In this document: positions 1 through 8,591 of the stretch, one piece after another
How the letters are laid out: every line of letters begins with the position of its first letter
Position numbering within the stretch: position 1 is the first letter of the stretch
NCBI RefSeq assembly: GCF_000217995.1
Contig: NC_015676.1
Location: forward strand, 1,094,103-1,158,102
Reading direction: 5' to 3'
DNA from: Methanosalsum zhilinae DSM 4017
GTDB taxonomy: Archaea > Halobacteriota > Methanosarcinia > Methanosarcinales > Methanosarcinaceae
DNA: 64,000 bases
The notes under the pieces: model-generated
The model's input: the letters and a program-made list of their open reading frames with translations, nothing else
The model's database searches: none
What the model was told of the DNA's origin: nothing
Position numbers and translations under genes: made by a program

Positions 1-2
1 TC

Positions 3-302
3 CTGCCTATATATGCCGGTGCCCTTTTCTGGAAAAGAATGACAAGGGAAGGTGCAATTGCAGGTCTGATCGTAGGCACGGTCTCAAGTCTGTTCTGGCT
101 GACCTTTGTACATGCTGCAAATGCAGTTCCACTGGGAATATCAGAATTTATATTCTCAACTGAAACAATTATTACAGGTACCTGGACTCTTGTAGATCCA
201 ATACTGATTGCAACACCGCTTGCAGCAATTGCAGCAGTTGTAGTAAGTCTTGCTACAGAGCCTCCGTCAGATGAACATCTGGAATGGTGTTATGGGAAAT
301 AA
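3..302 (+). CDS. Sodium:solute symporter, C-terminal fragment
   Basis: The frame is open from the left edge of the window, so the gene starts outside and only about 99 codons are seen. The visible part begins with LPIYAGALFWKRMT and GAIAGLIVGTV, typical of the late transmembrane helices of the SSS (solute:sodium symporter) family. Two further hydrophobic helices follow and then a short polar tail ending in WCYGK. Family members import small solutes with Na+; the substrate cannot be read from this piece. The internal ATG at 39 is not the true start. The family call rests on one short region, so it is moderate. Confidence 0.6.
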   Translation: MPIYAGALFWKRMTREGAIAGLIVGTVSSLFWLTFVHAANAVPLGISEFIFSTETIITGTWTLVDPILIATPLAAIAAVVVSLATEPPSDEHLEWCYGK

Positions 303-335
303 AATTAAAAAATAAGAAAATGGGTGTTTTCAAAA

Positions 336-1163
336 TCACTTATCATGGACCCAGTATTCACCATCAAAGGTAAATTCTTTTTTCCAGACCGGAACTTCTG
401 CTTTTAACCGTTCAATTGCTTCACTTAGTGCAGGAAAAAGCTGGTGTCTATGAGATGCTGCAATTACAATATATACAATATCCTGTCCAGGTTTGATCAT
501 TCCGGATTTATGATGAATAAGTACTTCATTTATGCCTTCTTTTTGTTTCAAACTTTTACAGATATCCTGGATTTTTTGTTCAGCAACATCTTCATATTTC
601 TCGAATACAAGCATTCTCGTCTTCAAATTGCCGGTCTGCTCTCTCACTATACCTGTAAAAGTGCCTATAGCACCGCATTCTTTAATATCAGGGTTTAATT
701 TGGCTTTTTTGATCAGAGATCCTAACGTTTCCCAATCAGGAAGAGATAAAATAATTTCGACCAGGTACTCGATTTCCTGTTCTTCATGGAGAGATATTTT
801 TGCTACAATGTTTGTAAGATCACATAAACCTGAACCATTTTCTATTATGATCTTTGGAAGATCTGTTTCCTTTCCCCCTTCCACTATGGCAAAATCAATC
901 CCATTATCTGCCAGAGTATTAAGTGAATCTTCTATAGAAGAACTTTTACTATAAGTTATGACTCCACTATTTACAATACCTGAAACTATTTCTGCTCCTG
1001 CAGCAAAATGTTTCCCTGTATCTGTGTCCGGATCGATGAACTCATGCGATCTCATGTGCTTAATTGTGCCAACAGAACCTTTTTTTACCAGCTTTCTGAT
1101 GATCTTTGTCACAATATCAGTCTTACCTGTATTTTTATATCCGACAACGGAAACAACTTTCAT
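336..1163 (-). CDS. MobB-MoaE fusion, molybdopterin cofactor biosynthesis
   Basis: The N-terminal half is a MobB-type GTP-binding domain with the P-loop GYKNTGKT right after the start, followed by IKHMRSHEFIDPDTDT. The C-terminal half (from about residue 140) resembles MoaE, the catalytic subunit of molybdopterin synthase, with GAIGTFTGIVRE and the HRHQLFPA region. MoaE makes the dithiolene of molybdopterin; MobB assists nucleotide attachment. The product would serve formylmethanofuran dehydrogenase or other Mo/W enzymes (inference). I start at 1163 (MKVVSVVG), where GGGTG lies upstream; the ATG at 1187 has no ribosome binding site. The fused arrangement is seen directly. Confidence 0.8.
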   Translation of the reverse strand: MKVVSVVGYKNTGKTDIVTKIIRKLVKKGSVGTIKHMRSHEFIDPDTDTGKHFAAGAEIVSGIVNSGVITYSKSSSIEDSLNTLADNGIDFAIVEGGKETDLPKIIIENGSGLCDLTNIVAKISLHEEQEIEYLVEIILSLPDWETLGSLIKKAKLNPDIKECGAIGTFTGIVREQTGNLKTRMLVFEKYEDVAEQKIQDICKSLKQKEGINEVLIHHKSGMIKPGQDIVYIVIAASHRHQLFPALSEAIERLKAEVPVWKKEFTFDGEYWVHDK

Positions 1164-1315
1164 AAAATAACACCCGTCCTTTGGCATGGAAATTAATTTT
1201 AAATATACTTTTATCCTAATATAAAATCTAACACATCACATATGTATAATAACTTTGTTTGCTTATCACCGGTTTCGTTCTTTTTTCTTAAATATCATAA
1301 GTTAAAAAGCTATTA

Positions 1316-2140
1316 TTAAAGATATTCCACACTTGCCTTAACATATCTAAAGTAATTCATGAACTCATAGACTTCCCCTGGAATCTCTGTTTTTACTGGA
1401 AGTCCAAGTTCAATGGCTTCTGATGGCTTAATAGGCGTTATGTGAATAAGTTCTCCACTAAAGAGTTTATCAGCAACAACTTTTAATTTCTTTTGATCTT
1501 CAAATCTATCAGAAAGTAATTCATGAACAACAGCACCTGTTAGATTCATGGCTTTTTGTGAAATGTCACTCATAATAATAGTTGAATCTTCCGCATTTAC
1601 TCCTTTTTTGTTTGCTGCATATATCCAGGAAGGTGCAGGATAAGTTCCACGTATGAAATCCCCAATCTGAGGGTCTATTGGTCCAATAACTGCATGTGGA
1701 TCCATTAAAATTTCATCTGCTGCCAGAGCAATAATAGTTCCGCCTGACATAGAATAATACGGAATAATTACACGTGTAGGTTCTGAATGGTTTTTGAGGG
1801 CACGAGCTATCTGAATACTGGAATGCATCTGTCCTCCTGGAGTATGAATTATAAGATCAATGGGACGCTTTCCGGTCTCTCTTATACCTTTTATTATCTG
1901 TTCAGCATCATCTGAATCAATGTACTGATAAATTGGGACACCAAATAACGACAATGCTTCCTTTCGATGAACCATCGTTAACACTTTCGTTCCCTGACTC
2001 TTTTCAAGTTTCTTTATCACCCGAAGTCTGCGGGCCTTTATGCCTCTCAGCTGTAGTTGAGGGTAAATCAATAAATATGCTACAAATATGATCATCAGAA
2101 CAGTAAGTACATTCCAGATGCTAATATCTTCAAATACCAC
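1316..2140 (-). CDS. Membrane-anchored SDH-family (ClpP-fold) serine protease
   Basis: One N-terminal transmembrane helix (roughly residues 7-25) is followed by a Clp/crotonase-fold domain. It has IDLIIHTPGG, the probable nucleophile serine in YYSMSGGT, and AADEILMDPHAVIGPIDPQ, all typical of the SDH_proteinase family (serine dehydrogenase proteinase, related to SppA). It probably degrades or processes membrane or surface peptides; the substrate is unknown. I prefer a GTG start at 2140, 8 nt after GGAG; the in-frame TTG at 2167 has no such site. It stands alone, divergent from radC. Confidence 0.75.
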   Translation of the reverse strand: MVFEDISIWNVLTVLMIIFVAYLLIYPQLQLRGIKARRLRVIKKLEKSQGTKVLTMVHRKEALSLFGVPIYQYIDSDDAEQIIKGIRETGKRPIDLIIHTPGGQMHSSIQIARALKNHSEPTRVIIPYYSMSGGTIIALAADEILMDPHAVIGPIDPQIGDFIRGTYPAPSWIYAANKKGVNAEDSTIIMSDISQKAMNLTGAVVHELLSDRFEDQKKLKVVADKLFSGELIHITPIKPSEAIELGLPVKTEIPGEVYEFMNYFRYVKASVEYL

Positions 2141-2278
2141 AGATATGTTCTCCTTTTTTGAGCACAAAAATATAATTTTTGATGCACATTTCTATATTAT
2201 AATTATCAGCTTTATTTAAATGCTTAATCGATAAACATTAGAAAATTTTATTAACTATTTACTTTATTAAAAGATATA

Positions 2279-2968
2279 ATGAGTGGATATAATATTAAGA
2301 TTAAAGAAATGCCTGATGATGAAAGACCAAGGGAGAGATTATTAAAACGTGGTCCTTCTGCACTTTCAAATGCAGAATTACTTGCTGTTATTCTTCGCAC
2401 AGGAACGAAAAATGAAAACGTGGTAAGCATATGTAAAAGAATTCTGTCATCCTACAATCTAAAACAGCTTAGTCTGGCAGATATGTCTGAACTGATTCAG
2501 ATACATGGTGTGGGATACGCAAAAGCTGCACAAATAATTGCTGTTTTTGAACTTGCAAGGAACCTGGAGACTTTCATAGATAATCCAAAAACTAAAATTC
2601 AATCCCCATTAGACGTTTATTCACTATTTTATCCCAAAATGCGTGAAAAGAAAAAAGAAGAGATGTATGCCCTTTATCTTGACACAAAAAATCAGATATT
2701 GAAAGAAGACATAATTTCCATAGGAAGCTTAAATGCCAGCATAGTTCATCCAAGAGAAATATTTAAGCCTGCACTTCTTGAATCCTCTGCTTCGGTAATC
2801 ATCACACACAATCATCCATCGGGGGATCCGTCTCCAAGCAGGGAGGATGTATCCATTACAAAAAAGCTGGTAGATGGTGGAAACTTGCTCGGGATTGAAC
2901 TTCTTGACCATATAATTATAGGTGATGGAAGATATGTAAGTCTAAAGGACGAGGGAATTATTTCATAA
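2279..2968 (+). CDS. radC: RadC-family JAB domain protein
   Basis: At 229 residues this is the usual RadC length. An N-terminal helix-hairpin-helix region (LLAVILRTGTKN, IHGVGYAKAAQI) precedes a JAB/MPN metalloprotease-like domain with the JAMM motif THNHPSGDPSPSREDV. RadC was named for a DNA-repair phenotype that was later questioned, so the true activity is uncertain. The conserved metal ligands (two His, Asp) are present. The gene is monocistronic. A short hairpin with AAAGC and GCTTT arms follows the stop codon. Confidence 0.9.
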   Translation: MSGYNIKIKEMPDDERPRERLLKRGPSALSNAELLAVILRTGTKNENVVSICKRILSSYNLKQLSLADMSELIQIHGVGYAKAAQIIAVFELARNLETFIDNPKTKIQSPLDVYSLFYPKMREKKKEEMYALYLDTKNQILKEDIISIGSLNASIVHPREIFKPALLESSASVIITHNHPSGDPSPSREDVSITKKLVDGGNLLGIELLDHIIIGDGRYVSLKDEGIIS

Positions 2969-3148
2969 AAAGCGAAAGCTTTATAATGAGATACTTCAAC
3001 GATTATGGAAACTTATGGGTCGTTCTTTGTAGAAAGCCGTTTCAATAATTACATCAATGTAAGTTCAATGATCCCATACAGAATATCCATAGAAAATCCA
3101 TCTTTATCGATGTAATGACAATCAACTTACAGAGAGGCAAATAGAACA

Positions 3149-4057
3149 ATGAGAGAACTCGAGCTGGACCATCCCTATACAGTACCATACAAAAGGATCT
3201 GCGCTGTCTGTGATCCTTATAATGAGGTGGCAGAGATTATAGAATATACCAATTGTTATGGCGGTGCAGCATGGGCAAAGTACCATTATTCTCATTCTCC
3301 CCTGATATTGGACATCCGTGTTATTGGGAATACGATTCGATACCTGGTAAAAGCCGGATATTCAAACCTTGAACTGAAACCTTCAACATCAGCTGCAGGT
3401 ATAGAGTCGGTAATTATCAATGGTGATCATGTTTCTATAACATATGCAGGTCTTGGTGGAGGAGGTGTTGGAGCAACTATGTGTAGAGCCTGTGCAGAAG
3501 GAGTTATATCCTATGATGTGACCGAATCTGGAGGAAGCCGTTCAGCTAAAGGCACTATCTCAGTTCCCAGAATGGAAAGGGTTATTATCGGAATAGATGA
3601 TACCGATACAAAATACGAAGGAGCTACATGGACCCTTTGCCACAATATTGCAAACTCACTGGATTCCGCAGATAAGACATATCTTTCTCAGGCACTTGTC
3701 CAATTATTTCCAGTCCCGGAAAAAACACAAAATTGTGTATCTACTGTGATCGAATTTGGATGTACTAATAATAATGCTAAAGAAACATTATTGCAAGAAT
3801 TCAAAAAAGCCCTTTTGAAATATAGTGTATCAAATGAAACTGGAATGGTGGCTATCACCTCGTTTGATCCGGTAGATACATATGAATACAGTAAAATATG
3901 TCGAAGTCAGAAGGTAACCAGGGATTTTGCACTCGAGTATGCTAAGCAGAATAATATTGAAGTATTACTTGATGGTAATGGAGTGATAGGAGCATTAGCT
4001 GCCCTTGCATGGGTTGCAAGACCAGATGAATCCATAATAATGGAAGCTGAAATCTGA
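3149..4057 (+). CDS. Methanogenesis marker protein 11
   Basis: This 302-residue protein has the layout I associate with methanogenesis marker 11, a protein found in nearly all methanogens and of unknown function. The C-terminal half carries IGIDDTDTKYEGATW, the GIDDTD motif shared with TiaS, the ATP-dependent tRNA-Ile2 agmatinylcytidine synthetase. The N-terminal half has a Gly-rich loop (GLGGGGVGATMCRAC). This suggests a nucleotide-dependent modification enzyme, but the substrate is unknown. The stop overlaps the next start (TGATG), so the two genes are probably translated together. Family assignment is from recall of the motif pattern. Confidence 0.75.
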   Translation: MRELELDHPYTVPYKRICAVCDPYNEVAEIIEYTNCYGGAAWAKYHYSHSPLILDIRVIGNTIRYLVKAGYSNLELKPSTSAAGIESVIINGDHVSITYAGLGGGGVGATMCRACAEGVISYDVTESGGSRSAKGTISVPRMERVIIGIDDTDTKYEGATWTLCHNIANSLDSADKTYLSQALVQLFPVPEKTQNCVSTVIEFGCTNNNAKETLLQEFKKALLKYSVSNETGMVAITSFDPVDTYEYSKICRSQKVTRDFALEYAKQNNIEVLLDGNGVIGALAALAWVARPDESIIMEAEI

Positions 4058-5652
4058 TGAAAAAAAACATTCCAGGAAAATTTGATGTATCTGATAATAA
4101 TATCTCAGATAAGAAAATATCAGGAATAGAGTCTATAATATCCGCATCAGTTGATAGTAATGTGGAGTTCGTTGTTGGAGTTCCCGGCTTTCCTATCACA
4201 GAGCTCATGAATTCTTTTCTGGATAGAACAAATATTGATTCAAAATGGATGACAAATGAAAAATCAGCTCTTGAAACTGCACTTGGTGCATCCGTTTCTG
4301 GAAGGCGCTCTATTGTTCTTATCAAACATGTAGGAATGAATGTTCTTTGCGACCCCCTTATAACATCCGTTACACATACTATAGGTTCGGGATTGGTAAT
4401 CATTGCAGGAGATGATCCTGGTGTAATTGCATCACAGAACGAACAGGATTCCAGATGGTATGGGCCAATTGCAGAAACTGCTGTTTTTGACCCATCTACT
4501 CCACAGGATGCATATGATGCAACTATTAAAGGATTTGAAATCTCTGAGGATACATCGATTCCAGTAATAATCAGAATAACTCATCGCCTGGAAAAAAGCC
4601 AGGAAATTGTCTCAAGGTCCAGCAAAATATTTCATGATTCATCAATGCAAAAGAAGCAGTTTGATCGTTCAATATGGGATCTGACCATGCGCGGCAAACA
4701 CCAGAGACTGCATGTAAAAACATATCCATTACTGGTATTTGAGTCTGAGAATTCATATCTCAATAGATGTAATATGAGGGGAAAAGATATAGGAATAATT
4801 TCATCAGGTTATCCCTCTTTAATAACTGAAAATGTTATCAATTCCTCAAAATTCAATTCTTCTATATCTCATCTCATACTTAATATGGTTCATCCTTTAC
4901 CCTTTGAGATACTATCCAGTTTCAGTAAAAATCACAAATATACCTTAATAATAGAAGAAACAGAACCTTTTATCGAGTCACATCTTCACATACTGGATAA
5001 TGTACTTGGCAAGATGAGCGGACATGTTCCCTACGGACGTATAGACAGAGAACACATAGAATTTGCTATTGATCACATATCTGAAACCAGGATAGACAAA
5101 TACAATGAATGTGTAGAAACAATTGCAAAAAGAGGTCCACGTCTATTGTGTGATGAATGTCCGTATCTTCCCCTCTATCACCTTCTCAAAAAGCTTAAGG
5201 TTAAACATAATGTGAATATTGCGGGTGATCTTGGATGTTCAATACGTAGTGCATCTTCTCCTCTTGAGGCTGTAGATACAGGATTTTCTCTGGGGTCTGC
5301 AATATCTGTTGCATGCGGATTTGATAGAAAAGGAATTGCTGTCATTGGAGATTTTGGGCTGGCTCATTCGGGAATAACCGGCCTTATAAATGCCCTGTAC
5401 AGTAATTCTGATGTATGTGTAATAATTTTAAAAAATGAAGTTGCAGCAATGACCGGAGGACAATGTGCTCCTGATCTCACGGATCTTTTGAAGTCAATGG
5501 TATCGGATTTTTCTATAATAAACATGAGCAATTATGATAGGACTTCACACCAGGGTTCATTATCGGCTATAATCAAAAATAAGCTCAGAAAAAAAGGAGT
5601 TTCAGTTTTGGTGCTCACAGGTAAATGTAGAAAATTCATGCAACTGGATTAA
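4057..5652 (+). CDS. IorA-like thiamine-diphosphate oxidoreductase subunit, no ferredoxin domain
   Basis: The protein resembles the alpha subunit of indolepyruvate:ferredoxin oxidoreductase. It has an N-terminal pyrimidine-binding domain (VGVPGFPITEL, TNEKSALETALGAS) and a C-terminal TPP-binding domain with GDFGLAHSGITGL, about residue 431, followed by NEVAAMTGGQ, matching GDSTFFHAGIPGL and TAMTGHQ of IorA. True IorA ends in two [4Fe-4S] motifs; this one stops at residue 531 without them. Only a short CDEC near residue 365 precedes the TPP domain. No IorB partner is adjacent. Coupling to the Mmp11 gene suggests a methanogen-specific role rather than aryl-pyruvate catabolism (inference). Confidence 0.7.
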   Translation: MKKNIPGKFDVSDNNISDKKISGIESIISASVDSNVEFVVGVPGFPITELMNSFLDRTNIDSKWMTNEKSALETALGASVSGRRSIVLIKHVGMNVLCDPLITSVTHTIGSGLVIIAGDDPGVIASQNEQDSRWYGPIAETAVFDPSTPQDAYDATIKGFEISEDTSIPVIIRITHRLEKSQEIVSRSSKIFHDSSMQKKQFDRSIWDLTMRGKHQRLHVKTYPLLVFESENSYLNRCNMRGKDIGIISSGYPSLITENVINSSKFNSSISHLILNMVHPLPFEILSSFSKNHKYTLIIEETEPFIESHLHILDNVLGKMSGHVPYGRIDREHIEFAIDHISETRIDKYNECVETIAKRGPRLLCDECPYLPLYHLLKKLKVKHNVNIAGDLGCSIRSASSPLEAVDTGFSLGSAISVACGFDRKGIAVIGDFGLAHSGITGLINALYSNSDVCVIILKNEVAAMTGGQCAPDLTDLLKSMVSDFSIINMSNYDRTSHQGSLSAIIKNKLRKKGVSVLVLTGKCRKFMQLD

Positions 5653-5674
5653 TTTCAATATCCAGCAGAATCCT

Positions 5675-6124
5675 TCATTCAGGGCTGAAGCCAACCTCAT
5701 TAAATTGATATTTCGTTAAATCAAGGTGATGCAGCAGGTTTTTTATATCGAAGCAGGGATTTTCAGCACTGAAAAACAGGTGAGAATCACATATGCAATC
5801 TGTACATCCAAATCCTTTAATTGATTTTTGATCCATGTTTTCTGCAAGAAGACATTCTATTCTTTTATTTGTAAAAATACATACTGCGAAAATTAAGTTA
5901 AAATGAGGATTCAATAAAAGATAATCAATATGCCATTTTGAACTGCGATCTTTCTTTTCATGAAGATTTATATGGCGAATAACTCTTTTGAGTCCACCGT
6001 TTCCCAGAGCAGATCCCACATATACATGATAGCCTTTACTGAATTTAATGGATCCAAGAGATCCTACATCTATAGTACACTCTTTATTCTGAAATATAAG
6101 AAAATAACTACCTTTTTCTCTCAT
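5675..6124 (-). CDS. DUF123 (GIY-YIG-like) family protein
   Basis: About 149 residues. GYHVYVGSALGNGGLKRVI and KWHIDYLLLN match the DUF123 family, which is related to GIY-YIG nucleases and is sometimes fused to endonuclease III. The function is unproven. The frame is open upstream to 6274, but that part overlaps the Mmp12 gene in another frame. The ATG at 6124 (MREKGSYFLIF) starts the conserved domain and overlaps the end of Mmp12 by 17 nt. A Cys-containing segment (CTDCICDSH) near residue 110 is also typical of the family. Confidence 0.75.
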   Translation of the reverse strand: MREKGSYFLIFQNKECTIDVGSLGSIKFSKGYHVYVGSALGNGGLKRVIRHINLHEKKDRSSKWHIDYLLLNPHFNLIFAVCIFTNKRIECLLAENMDQKSIKGFGCTDCICDSHLFFSAENPCFDIKNLLHHLDLTKYQFNEVGFSPE

Positions 6125-7121
6125 CTGGAAAATGCTCCATTTCTGCAGAATCAAAATTAACATTGATACCCAGTATTTTTCTGGAACCGTATGCAATATC
6201 GCGTGCAATTTCAGCACAACCGACTGCCGCACTCCATTTACCCAGTATTTGAGATTTAAGTCCCAGAGTTCCATTTATTTTATCTACAACATATTCAATG
6301 TCGCCTACTGAACCTGCCAGAAAAACCTCACCCTGCAAATCATAATCCTTTAAAAGAAGCTGAAGGCTGTTAATTTCCATTGCAGCAAAAAGAGCAATTG
6401 TATCCAGAGCCAGAATTGCATCTTTTTCATTCCTGGAAAAGGCATTCAAAAGTTCCTTGAGATTGGAATAAGGTGTGCGCTTCAGTACCCCACCTTTTGT
6501 AAAAGCATCATTTGCAGTATATAGCCCCTCATCAACATCCCGAATGGCCTGTACATCTAGGGGTCCATGATGCACTCCTGGTGCAAATATACATGCATCG
6601 ATCGCGCCTTTGATCTCTCCGTTTGCAACAGCAAGTGTAACTGTATTTGAACTTATATCAGATACAACATAATTATTGTATCCCATGCATTTTGCATGAT
6701 ATGCAATTCCAATTTTTTCAGGACTTGTAGAATGAGAAAATATGTTCAATCTTGGATCTGTACCGCTTTTAGAATGAATTCCCGGGATAACAACTGAAGG
6801 AATATCCGACTTTTTAACAGCATCAAAAACAAGCTCTCCGGCCCCAATTCGATTACCTACCCCTCGATTGCTTTTTATGCCTCTGTTTTTCAGGTGCTTA
6901 ATATCCTCAATTGAAATGATCCCATCTCCCATAGAATACGTAAGGGCGATGAGCTTTATTTTGTTCATATCAACATTTAAATTGAGACCAATATGTTCAA
7001 TTAACTCAGATTCGGGGATAGATATAAGTTTGCTTCGTGCAATCTCAAATTTATTTATAGTTCCATCTAACAGAGATGCAAATCTGATAGCTGTGGTTCC
7101 ATGGTCAATTCCTAGAAACAT
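6108..7121 (-). CDS. Methanogenesis marker protein 12 (ASKHA-like)
   Basis: The protein begins MFLGIDHGTTAIRF, an actin/hexokinase-like phosphate-binding loop. It continues with SMGDGI, a Gly-rich VGNRIGAGELVFDA and a late FLAGSVGD segment, as in methanogenesis marker 12, a sugar-kinase/Hsp70-fold protein conserved in methanogens. It probably binds ATP; the substrate is not known. I start at the ATG at 7121; the in-frame TTG at 7127 is possible. It overlaps the DUF123 gene downstream and is followed at 25 nt spacing upstream by the DUF2103-like gene, so the three look like one transcript. Confidence 0.8.
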   Translation of the reverse strand: MFLGIDHGTTAIRFASLLDGTINKFEIARSKLISIPESELIEHIGLNLNVDMNKIKLIALTYSMGDGIISIEDIKHLKNRGIKSNRGVGNRIGAGELVFDAVKKSDIPSVVIPGIHSKSGTDPRLNIFSHSTSPEKIGIAYHAKCMGYNNYVVSDISSNTVTLAVANGEIKGAIDACIFAPGVHHGPLDVQAIRDVDEGLYTANDAFTKGGVLKRTPYSNLKELLNAFSRNEKDAILALDTIALFAAMEINSLQLLLKDYDLQGEVFLAGSVGDIEYVVDKINGTLGLKSQILGKWSAAVGCAEIARDIAYGSRKILGINVNFDSAEMEHFPDERKR

Positions 7122-7145
7122 TGTCAATCATTACCTTGCAATAAC

Positions 7146-7496
7146 TCATTCATTAAACAGAATTGAATTCAGTTCTTTTCTGATTCTCTCGCCCTCCATC
7201 ACATTACCAACAGTTGTTATGATACGTAATTCCTGAGCTGTTGTTCCCTGTGATAAAAGAGCCCTAAGGTTACCTCTATTGTCAGATCGAAGTATTTTGA
7301 TATTCAAAAGGCCACCTGATGCACCTTTACCTTTAACCTTGATAACCGAAGGTATGATTTTTTTTATTTCGGGATGCTGGCTAATTATTCCCAGTAACTT
7401 TTTTCCCTGTCGTTCACCTATTATAGTTGTATGTGAACCACCGAGCTTGCATTTAAGGAGGTCTCTGTTATTCGGACTAAATATATCATCTGACAT
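7146..7496 (-). CDS. Conserved archaeal protein, possibly DUF2103
   Basis: A 116-residue soluble protein with KLGGSHTTIIGERQGKKLL near the N terminus, a Lys/Gly-rich central stretch (IKVKGKGASGGLL) and a basic segment LRSDNRGNLRALLSQGTTAQEL. The pattern resembles the DUF2103 family of predicted metal- or RNA-binding archaeal proteins, but I cannot confirm this. It is the first gene of a minus-strand group with Mmp12 and DUF123. No signal peptide or membrane segment is seen. Confidence 0.5.
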   Translation of the reverse strand: MSDDIFSPNNRDLLKCKLGGSHTTIIGERQGKKLLGIISQHPEIKKIIPSVIKVKGKGASGGLLNIKILRSDNRGNLRALLSQGTTAQELRIITTVGNVMEGERIRKELNSILFNE

Positions 7497-7594
7497 TTGA
7501 AGATTGATTTTTTTGAATGTATAAAACTATAATGATTTAAATTTACGATTGAAGCCAGAATCCGCCAGTGAAATAACATACTGGTTTATTTCCC

Positions 7595-8562
7595 TTAATA
7601 CTTTCTTTCAATCATATAATCTGCAATTTCAAGCAGAGTTGCTTTCGAATCGGAATCTGGAAGTACTTTTAGTTTCTCTTTTCCTTCCTGTATATAGGAA
7701 AATGCAAGTTCCTGAGCATAATCAATAGACCCTGATTCTTCGAGTACTTTAACAGCTTCCTCGATTTCACTTTTTTCAGCACTACCTTTACCAAAAATTT
7801 TCAAATCAACACCGTTGTTGATTGCATGCAGTGCGATCAATGTTTTTTTCCTTCCATTAGATCGCTGCCTCGCACTTTACCTAATACATCTTCTGGAGTT
7901 ATCAGGTCCAGAACATCATCATAAATCTGGAAACCTACTCCAATAAGCCTACCAAAGTCATATAAAGAATTAGCAACTTCATCAGAAGCTCCTCCAAGAA
8001 TTGCTCCTGACTTAGCTGCAGCTGCATAGAGGACCGATGTTTTTTTCTCCACCATTTCTAGATATTCTTCTTTGGTGACATCATCACGATGCTCAAATTC
8101 GATATCCATCCACTGGCCTTCACATATCTGGGTGCATGTCTGGGACAGGAGTTCTATACATTTATTCAACCGAGCCGGATCATTATCCATGCCTGCCAGA
8201 ATTTCAAACGCTTTTGAATAAAGTGTATCTCCTGCCAGAATAGCACCTGCTAGTCCCCATTTTACATGTACAGCTTCCATTCCTCTCCGGAATGAATCCT
8301 CATCCATGATATCATCATGAATAAGTGTAAAGTTATGCACCAGTTCAACAGAAACTGCAGCAGGAAGCACATCATTAAGATTAGAACCCACTGCCTGGGC
8401 TGCAAGAACAAGTGTGGCCGGACGCAGGCGTTTACCGCCTGCATCAGGAAGATATCTTGAAGCCTTATACAACTCATCAGGATAAGCTATAGGAAGCATT
8501 TCTGAAATTGCTTTATCTACATGGGTAGTTATGCTCTGTAATTGCTCAATGACATCTGACAT
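7595..8562 (-). CDS. Geranylgeranyl diphosphate synthase, split by a frameshift
   Basis: Two frames together give one trans-prenyltransferase of about 322 residues, which condenses IPP with allylic diphosphates to make the C20 chain of archaeal lipids. The first frame (8562 to 7837) holds the Asp-rich motif DDIMD (residues 83-87) and DDVLD (215-219), then ends at GSDLMEGKKH. The second frame (to 7595) continues with IALHAINNGV. A T7 run at 7843-7849 (A7 on the coding strand) is the breakpoint. One extra A, or a -1 shift on A-AAA-AAA, restores the expected EGKKTLIALHA. It ends the isoprenoid gene run after RNase J. It may be an assembly error, a real mutation or programmed frameshifting. Confidence 0.85.
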
Positions 8563-8591
8563 AATTGATCACAATATCCTCTATGCACTTA

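Noticed and set aside
2968-2995. AAAGC-GAAA-GCTTT hairpin after radC as a terminator
   Set aside because: Only five base pairs and no T-run follows, so it is too weak to call.
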